A stretch of 44,767 nucleotides of DNA, from the NCBI GenBank assembly GCA_029881195.1, contig JAOUNB010000006.1, positions 1-44,767 on the forward strand, read 5' to 3'. Numbering within the stretch: position 1 is the stretch's first letter; every line of letters starts with the position of its first letter. A program made the translations under genes and the position numbers. This stretch comes from Candidatus Nitrosopumilus sp. GTDB taxonomy: Archaea; Thermoproteota; Nitrososphaeria; Nitrososphaerales; Nitrosopumilaceae. Shown piece after piece: positions 38,764-44,767 of this stretch. The notes under the pieces are model-generated. The model searched no databases. It saw only the letters and a list, made by a program, of their open reading frames with translations, and had not been told where the DNA came from.

Positions 38764-38850
38764 TGCCGTTACAAGGTTTGAAGGTAAAACCTAGTTGGGA
38801 AACCATACGGAAAGAAAAACCTTCAATCGATATATCGTAAAGGGATTTTT
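38764..38850 (+). ncRNA. Copy 2 of the 87-nt repeated structured element, candidate free-standing small RNA
   Basis: ~90% identical to 20237..20323; TTTAAA at 38735 (~28 nt upstream); ends in TTTTT. Confidence 0.6.
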
Positions 38851-39136
38851 CTCAATTCGTGATGTGTTTTTAATCTCAATTCACATGTGAGTCTTTTGAT
38901 TTAATTATATACCAACTGATACATAGATAGTACGTATCAAACATGTTACCATATAACTACACTTCAAAATCAAAGAAATAACATTACAAAAAAGATACTT
39001 CGCTGAAAAGTTCTTTGCGAGTTATCTTGAGGACTAGCCTATACAGAAATTTCATGCATGCACAATCATACATTCTATGGATTACATAACGTCTGCATCA
39101 GTATGTCACTGCCAACATCCTAAAAAGTGAATTCAA

Positions 39137-39285
39137 ATGAAGGCAGACCTGCATTTTTCATGAGAGTTTACAGTGCAGCTGTCTTATCACGAACTCACTT
39201 AGTATACATTATGAATAGTGATTCTTAAACAAATATGCTTTTGATTTAGTTCAGTGTTGAGTCAACTCATCATTTGTTTAATTAT
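39137..39285 (+). repeat. Copy B of a diverged intergenic repeat (other copy 34999..35155)
   Basis: Same ordered sequence blocks as copy A. Confidence 0.5.
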
Positions 39286-39318
39286 TTGATTATACTGAAT
39301 AGTCCCGAGGTGAAAGAT

Positions 39319-39459
39319 ATGCAAACTCAGAAAATCAGCACACTAGATAAAATGGTACATGCCCCATTCAGAAAAGTCATTAAATTTGATCTTATTTGTA
39401 TGGGAATAGGTGTTGTAATGGGTATGGGTATTGGTGCCTTTATTGCAACCAATATTTAA
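39319..39459 (+). CDS. Small single-TM protein (MQTQKISTLDKMVHAPFRKVIKFDLICMGIGVVMGMGIGAFIATNI)
   Basis: ATG at 39319, one TM helix. Confidence 0.55.
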   Translation: MQTQKISTLDKMVHAPFRKVIKFDLICMGIGVVMGMGIGAFIATNI

Positions 39460-39523
39460 TTTTCTCAATACAGGGAATGATACAGACAATGCGTCCGTAT
39501 CTTTCTAGTTTTCTTTAATTTTG

Positions 39524-40036
39524 TTAGTCTTGCATGATTTTGGGTAACTTGTCATCAGGGTTTTTCTGTATGCCGTATTTCTTACAAAACTCAAAATTGT
39601 TTGGCCAGTTTGCTTTTGCAATCTTTCCATAGTCATCTCTTATCATTTTGTCATACCAATCAATAATGATAAAGCCGTATCCAAAGAAACGCCGCAAGTA
39701 AATTCCTATCTCTGTTGGGATTTTATCCTTTAACGTAAGAAATGCGATTGCATCAAGAGTGTTAAGATAATCATTTGCATATCTTTCACAATCTTCTGTT
39801 GTTTACAAAACTGTATTCTTTTCTAATCTTTTGGTCAGATCCTCATGAAATGATCTTAATAGTTGAGCATAAGTAGCCTTTGTATTTTCTTTGGTAGTTT
39901 CCCAAGTAATCCATAAAGTAATTGCAAAAATAGTCATAGTTACAGAACTGATCATTACTGCCAAAACTGGAATATCTATTGGCAGTTGAGATAGCTGAAG
40001 ATGGATATTATCTAGGATAGAATTCATGATTATCAC
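39524..40036 (-). pseudogene. Membrane-anchored protein interrupted by one in-frame TAA (39803-39805)
   Basis: N-part MIIMNSILDNIHL...RSFHEDLTKRLEKNTVL* continues in the same frame as TTEDCERYANDYLNTLDAIAFLTLKDKIPTEIGIYLRRFFGYGFIIIDWYDKMIRDDYGKIAKANWPNNFEFCKKYGIQKNPDDKLPKIMQD*. Confidence 0.75.
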
Positions 40037-40064
40037 TAAATTTAAACATATTATTATGATTCTG

Positions 40065-41012
40065 TTATTGCCTATATAGCAAAAATATCACATATCCAAT
40101 GTATCCTGTAATTAGAAGTATTCCTTCTTTTCTAGATATGATAAAACCACTACGCATTATTGGAATTAATACAAGACTGAATGCAAGCATGATTCCAACA
40201 TCAACTAGTACTTTCTCACTTACTGTAATTCCTGAAATCAATGAGGATATTCCAAGTATCGCCATGATGTTAAAGATGTTGCTGCCCACAATGTTTCCAA
40301 CACTAAGATCTGCATGGCCCTTTCTTGCAGCAACTACTGACGTTATTAATTCTGGAAGGGAAGTTCCTATTGCAACTACGGTCAATCCCATGAATAGTTC
40401 TGATATTCCAAAGCTTGTTCCGATGATTACTGCATTGTCTACTGTAAGGAATGAACCGCCAGTTAACAGTAAAAAACCGGCAATGATAAACACGGTAGAT
40501 TTTAAAAAGATATTTTTCTGTAATGTTTTAGAGATCGGAACTTCTTCAATGTCTGTATCTTTTTTTGAACTACGATAACTGTACCATGAAAAAACAATAA
40601 TTCCGGCAACAAGTAATGTCCCATCAACCAAGTCAATTTTCCCATCAAATATTATTGCCAACAAAAGAAATGAAATTCCAATCATTATAGGAACCTCTTT
40701 TCTTATTGCAGATTTTGAAACTATGATTGGACTGATTATTGCAGAAAGTCCCAGGATTGCACCGATATTGACAATATTACTACCTACCACATTTCCTAAT
40801 GCCACGTCTGATAGGCCTTGCATCGCCGATGAAACACTTACTGCCAATTCTGGTGCCGATGTACCAAAAGCAACAACAGTAAGGCCAATTACTAACTGAC
40901 TTACACCTAGTTTGTTGGATATTGCAATGGAGCCTTTGACTAACCATTCAGCCCCAAAATACAACATGGTTAATCCTGTACCTACAAGCAAAAAGTTGAA
41001 AATTATCTCCAT
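40065..41012 (-). CDS. Calcium/sodium antiporter (CaCA family, YrbG-like)
   Basis: Twin repeats: VVAFGTSAPELAVSVSSA...ALGNVVGSNIVNIGAILG and VVAIGTSLPELITSVVAA...SVGNIVGSNIFNIMAILG. Confidence 0.96.
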   Translation of the reverse strand: MEIIFNFLLVGTGLTMLYFGAEWLVKGSIAISNKLGVSQLVIGLTVVAFGTSAPELAVSVSSAMQGLSDVALGNVVGSNIVNIGAILGLSAIISPIIVSKSAIRKEVPIMIGISFLLLAIIFDGKIDLVDGTLLVAGIIVFSWYSYRSSKKDTDIEEVPISKTLQKNIFLKSTVFIIAGFLLLTGGSFLTVDNAVIIGTSFGISELFMGLTVVAIGTSLPELITSVVAARKGHADLSVGNIVGSNIFNIMAILGISSLISGITVSEKVLVDVGIMLAFSLVLIPIMRSGFIISRKEGILLITGYIGYVIFLLYRQ

Positions 41013-41047
41013 AAGAAGTACCCTGATATAATGTTCTGTTACGGTTT

Positions 41048-41446
41048 TTGATTATGAACGTAATGCTTTCTCCACCATTTAAGAAAGGACTGAGTTTTGT
41101 CAATTTTTCATTAATTTTGGTGTTTGTTTTTGGACTGGTCAACATTGAGCATTCTTTATTGGGAATTTCTGAACCTCTCATAGCGATTACGGATGAAACG
41201 ATATTCATATTTGACATTATTTTTTGGATTATAGTTTGTCTCTTGACACTGGAATTAGTAATTGCGTATCTCAAAATTCGAAATACTAAAACTTTTTTGA
41301 AGAAGTACTGGCTTGAAATAATCCTGCTAGTCCTTATGCCTATTTTTGTCGGATTTAAAATACTAAAAGTTAGTTTGAAGATTATAAAACAAGCCAAGAT
41401 AGGAAAAACAGTGTTTAAACTATTTCAGAAAATAAAAAAGGCGTAA
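41048..41446 (+). CDS. Membrane protein resembling an isolated voltage-sensor domain
   Basis: Several hydrophobic helices followed by a Lys-periodic helix FKILKVSLKIIKQAKIGKTVFKLFQKIKKA. Confidence 0.55.
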   Translation: MIMNVMLSPPFKKGLSFVNFSLILVFVFGLVNIEHSLLGISEPLIAITDETIFIFDIIFWIIVCLLTLELVIAYLKIRNTKTFLKKYWLEIILLVLMPIFVGFKILKVSLKIIKQAKIGKTVFKLFQKIKKA

Positions 41447-41622
41447 AAACACAAAACATCCTTTTCCCCGATATATTGTCAGGGTTAATTAGAAAAAATA
41501 CTTTTAATCTTAGAATTTTGAGATAATAACTCCACATTTCAAAGCATTAAGATTTAATTTCAAATAGATTCCAATCTAAAACACTACAGAATGTTTTTAA
41601 TTGTAATTAAAACACCACAATT

Positions 41623-42126
41623 ATGGATGAAGAACCAAAGGACGTAATTGTTTTAGGCACAATCAAGTCAGGTGTCAAATCATTTAACAAAATCTGTCAG
41701 GTGGCAAAAATTGAGCCAACAGAACTCAACTCCATTCTTGAAAAATTGGAATCACGTGGACTAATAGATGTAAGAGAAAAAAAAGGACTGTTTGGAAAGA
41801 AAGTGGAGATTATTGCAACTGAGAAAGGGGCAAAGGAATTAGAGTATCGAATACATGAACTGGAAGGAAAGTGGAACCAAATGGCACAACTGTACAAGTC
41901 GGGAGACAAGCAGAAACTTCAAAAATACATGGATGAAAACAAGATTTCATTTAAGGAGATGATGTTTTTCGGGGTTATTGACATGGTTATGTTTTCTATG
42001 ATGTTCAGTATGTTGGGAATGACTATGACCAATTTTATTCCAGCAGAGGACATGCCCCAGGACGCAGGTGGGGAAGGAGACATTGATAGTGATGGCGGAG
42101 GATTTGATTTTGACATCGGGTTTTAA
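41623..42126 (+). CDS. MarR-like winged-helix protein with C-terminal membrane segment and acidic/Gly tail
   Basis: FNKICQVAKIEPTELNSILEKLESRGLIDVREKKGLFGKKVEIIATEKGAKEL; hydrophobic MMFFGVIDMVMFSMMFSMLGM. Confidence 0.75.
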   Translation: MDEEPKDVIVLGTIKSGVKSFNKICQVAKIEPTELNSILEKLESRGLIDVREKKGLFGKKVEIIATEKGAKELEYRIHELEGKWNQMAQLYKSGDKQKLQKYMDENKISFKEMMFFGVIDMVMFSMMFSMLGMTMTNFIPAEDMPQDAGGEGDIDSDGGGFDFDIGF

Positions 42127-42226
42127 AATACAATCAAACTTGATATTGTGTTGACTGAGATTATGTGGCGTTAGTAATCAGAGGTTTCAAGATTTTTTGA
42201 TCATAGAGTTACATGTCTCAGTAGAC

Positions 42227-42652
42227 TCATGTATCTCTTGGTTGCTCGTAGTCTTTTTTTACAATCAACTCATCAAATCCCTCATCAATTACTGGCGTCT
42301 CAAGTTGGTTGAGTTGCTTATAGATTGCAGATATCGGAAATGGGTTGCGTCTGCTTCTCTGCCGTTTTTCAAGTAATCCTCTTGAAGTGTTCATGAGAAT
42401 TCCTCTCACCCTTGCACCATATTTCCTGGCAAGGTCTATGTGTTGTTTTCGTATTGCTGCAGTCAGATTTGTGTCATCTATAACAACGCTTTTCCCTTGA
42501 CTCAGACATTTCTCTATGTACTCTATTTCCTTTTTCCGGTCGTTGTCAAAATAAGACAACGCAATTCGCTCATGATCAAAATTTGCCTTGACGTAAATGG
42601 TCTTGCCACTTAGTGCGACGCCAATCATCAGGACATATTCTATCTGAGACAT
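42227..42652 (-). CDS. P-loop kinase, polynucleotide-kinase-like (AAA_33 type)
   Basis: MIGVALSGKTIY Walker A; SVVIDDTNLTAAIRKQHIDLARKYGARVRGILMNTSRGLLEKRQRSR...EGFDELIVK. Confidence 0.8.
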   Translation of the reverse strand: MSQIEYVLMIGVALSGKTIYVKANFDHERIALSYFDNDRKKEIEYIEKCLSQGKSVVIDDTNLTAAIRKQHIDLARKYGARVRGILMNTSRGLLEKRQRSRRNPFPISAIYKQLNQLETPVIDEGFDELIVKKDYEQPRDT

Positions 42653-42716
42653 ATAAGTTCAATTGTAAAATATGATTTAAAAATTGATTTTACTGTTTAT
42701 TCCTATTCTGAGATGT

Positions 42717-43184
42717 TCAAATATTTTCAATATCAATCAAAGTGACAGGACAAGTTACGTTCTCTACAACTTTTCTTGAGACACTGCCTAATGACAAAAG
42801 TTTTTTCATTCCTTTGAGCTTTCTTCTCTTTGACATAACTATCAGATCCACTTTTTCTTTTTCAACAGCATCTAGAATTATCTCAGCTGCATCTCCAATT
42901 TCCACTTTAATTACAGATTTTATGTCTTTTTCATTACATTGCTGAGTCAATTTTTCCATCTTCAACTCCATGTCCTTTCTCATTTCCTCATTTGCATCAT
43001 CAATGCTTTTCATCAGACTTTTTCGTTCAGATGAAGACAGGGCAAATGATGGTGGATACTGTATTGCTTCTATTACGTGTAAAATGATGATTCTTGATGT
43101 ATCATTTGCTGCAAAGATTGCATGCTTTAATGCCTTATCCCCAGCTGGGGTTCCTGCATGAGGAACAAGAATAGTCTTGTACAT
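42717..43184 (-). CDS. Universal stress protein (UspA family)
   Basis: KTILVPHAGTPAGDKALKHAIFAA... LIVMSKRRKLKGMKKLLSLGSVSRKVVENVTCPVTLID. Confidence 0.9.
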   Translation of the reverse strand: MYKTILVPHAGTPAGDKALKHAIFAANDTSRIIILHVIEAIQYPPSFALSSSERKSLMKSIDDANEEMRKDMELKMEKLTQQCNEKDIKSVIKVEIGDAAEIILDAVEKEKVDLIVMSKRRKLKGMKKLLSLGSVSRKVVENVTCPVTLIDIENI

Positions 43185-43372
43185 GATAAATTATTCATTT
43201 CTTTCTAAATAAACTATGAAGTTGTTTTTCAGATTAAATTTTGTTGAAATAAAGATAAAAAATATGATAATTATGTATCTATCATTATGATTCACATGCA
43301 GTGTAAAGATAATGAACCAAACCACAGTTACTAGAATTATAGTAGGTTGATTTATTGCAAATAGTGTTGTTC

Positions 43373-43390
43373 ACCTCTCGAGGTTTTTTG
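43373..43390. terminator. Possible terminator-like hairpin plus T-run
   Basis: ACCTCTCGAGGT followed by TTTTT. Confidence 0.25.
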
Positions 43391-43530
43391 TAACATGTTA
43401 GACGCCTAGATTCCTTCTGGGAATCCCAACATCAGTTGATTACATCGTAAGTGAAATCAACCAGTTATTGTATTGTGATATTGGAGCAAAAATCTATTAT
43501 TTTAATACTCTCTTGCAGCACTATCATTCC

Positions 43531-43692
43531 ATGACACAACAAATCATGTTAAAAAAATGTGAACAAAAAACTAACCAAAAACATTTGGTTGAATGTGAAG
43601 CCAAAAATCCTCTTTCAAGCATTACCGCCATGGATATGATTGGGCTAACATGGATCTTCAAAGATGAAAATTTGCTTGAAGAATTCAAATGA
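43531..43692 (+). CDS. Small protein, 53 aa, upstream of the phasin-like gene
   Basis: ATG at 43531: MTQQIMLKKCEQKTNQKHLVECEAKNPLSSITAMDMIGLTWIFKDENLLEEFK. Confidence 0.45.
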   Translation: MTQQIMLKKCEQKTNQKHLVECEAKNPLSSITAMDMIGLTWIFKDENLLEEFK

Positions 43693-43710
43693 TTACACTT
43701 AATCAAATAA

Positions 43711-43719
43711 GGGGAGGTG
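43711..43719 (+). promoter_or_regulatory. Strong Shine-Dalgarno sequence GGGGAGGTG
   Basis: 6 nt before an ATA codon opening the phasin-like frame. Confidence 0.65.
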
Positions 43720-43725
43720 CAATAA

Positions 43726-44142
43726 ATAAGTAAAATAGAAAATACAAACAGCTACAAAGATATCTATTCTGTATGGAAAGACGGTCTAGATCATTTCTAT
43801 TCAAATGTAGAAAAGTCAATTCCACAGTTCCATCAAGCAGCCACTAATCTGGTTCAAGAATATGTCAAATCATGGAATGATGTTTTGTCATCAATAATTG
43901 ATATTCAGAGAGAATTTGCAACCAAAACAAGAATAAAACCAAATCTTCCAGAAACATCAATTAGTATGATTCACGATTCTGCAGAAAAGATCAACAGATC
44001 ATTTGATGCCCAAAATAAAATATCTATAGCATCAATTAATGCAGTACAACAAAATATCAAGACATGGAATGAAAATTCAAAATCTTTTATTAACATCAAC
44101 AGAAACATGATGGATTCTTTGGCATTTAATCCAAAAATATGA
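43726..44142 (+). CDS. Phasin-like protein, apparent ATA start
   Basis: Frame open from ATA 43726 to 44142 (138 aa): (M)SKIENTNSYKDIYSVWKDGLDHFYSNVEKSIPQFHQAATNLVQEYVKSWNDVLSSIIDIQREFA...; the ORF track only has the TTG-started C-terminal part at 43885. Confidence 0.65.
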   Translation: MSKIENTNSYKDIYSVWKDGLDHFYSNVEKSIPQFHQAATNLVQEYVKSWNDVLSSIIDIQREFATKTRIKPNLPETSISMIHDSAEKINRSFDAQNKISIASINAVQQNIKTWNENSKSFININRNMMDSLAFNPKI

Positions 44143-44234
44143 TTGATGTGTGATAGACTAGTCCATCATCACCCTTTTTTTCTTAAAATAATCTTGATGG
44201 GGTAATTTTAGATTAAAATTTTATCTTTTTATTC

Positions 44235-44639
44235 ATGTCTGTAAAATACAATATTGTGTCTTTAACTGAAATTGATAATTTAGAACGATCTTGTCAGAAG
44301 GTTTTATCTCTTCCAAAGATTCGCTTTGTTGGAGTATTGAACAAAATGGGAAATAAAATTGCAGGAGGTTTTAAAGAAGGCGTGAAATCATTCCTTCCCG
44401 ATAAAGAAAATAGAACGATGTATGTTCAACTTATGCTAGAGTATATGATGAGAAAAGACTTTGATGCACAACTAGGCAGTATCGACTATATTGTTTCAAG
44501 GAGAAGTAACGTTACAATGATCAGCATTCCAACAAAAGAATATCTTGTACTAATTTCTGCTGAACGAGATGCGAATGCTCAAGATATTATCATGCATGTT
44601 AATTCTGCTTTTACCACACTACCAGATATCAAACCATGA
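44235..44639 (+). CDS. Small conserved archaeal protein, paralogue of 19074..19466
   Basis: RFVGVLNKMGNKIAGGFKEGVKSFLPDKENRTMYVQLMLEYMMRKDFDAQLGSIDYIVSRRSNVTMISIP. Confidence 0.75.
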   Translation: MSVKYNIVSLTEIDNLERSCQKVLSLPKIRFVGVLNKMGNKIAGGFKEGVKSFLPDKENRTMYVQLMLEYMMRKDFDAQLGSIDYIVSRRSNVTMISIPTKEYLVLISAERDANAQDIIMHVNSAFTTLPDIKP

Positions 44640-44767
44640 TTCATTTAAGCGAATTTTCCCGTCAATGTTATTTGAATGGTTTTTTGTAACACGTTTCTTT
44701 CCACTAGGTCTTTTATTCAATACCTTAACTATATCCTATACACGTTATGATCCTAATCAAATTTGAA

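Noticed and set aside
38504-38794. Plus-strand 96-aa ORF
   Set aside because: Antisense to the zinc-ribbon microprotein 38437..38607 and runs into the repeat; not protein-like.
4515-43184. Four UspA genes as a novel stress island
   Set aside because: Multiple UspA copies are typical of these archaea and the genes are dispersed across the window.
43390-43470. Hairpins GATTCC/GGAATC and GTTGATT/AATCAAC considered as a tRNA-like structure
   Set aside because: No T-loop or anticodon arm consistent with tRNA; short stems are common in AT-rich DNA.
1-44767. CRISPR arrays, rRNA, tRNA
   Set aside because: No regularly spaced repeats, and no rRNA or tRNA signatures recognised by eye; a tRNAscan/Infernal run would be decisive.

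Overview
AT-rich archaeal chromosome window, most likely an ammonia-oxidising Thaumarchaeota/Nitrososphaeria (Nitrosopumilus-like). This rests on cupredoxin and YVTN beta-propeller proteins, many UspA proteins, small zinc-ribbon proteins and a phasin-like protein. Housekeeping genes include rps11, rtcB, purB, valS, a pterin dehydratase and a PTPS-family fusion. A transport/stress section carries a K+ channel, a CorA-like protein, MscS, DUF389, a dicarboxylate symporter, a Ca2+/Na+ exchanger and four UspA genes. There is an integrase at the left edge and a ParB-like gene without a ParA neighbour. No rRNA, tRNA or CRISPR array was recognised. The most interesting signals are: (1) a two-copy ~87-nt intergenic element at 20237-20323 and 38764-38850, with conserved stems, a TATA-like box ~27 nt upstream and a T-run end, which looks like a free-standing small RNA; (2) a gene interrupted by one in-frame TAA (39524-40036, minus); (3) a phasin-like ORF whose natural start appears to be ATA, 6 nt after a strong Shine-Dalgarno; (4) a CorA-like protein with YGTNF in place of YGMNF and an extra N-terminal membrane region; (5) a shared Cys...CVK...GWA module in three exported proteins; (6) nested inverted repeats at 26572-26804; (7) several unannotated microproteins below the ORF-track cutoff. 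All family calls are by eye; no search was run.
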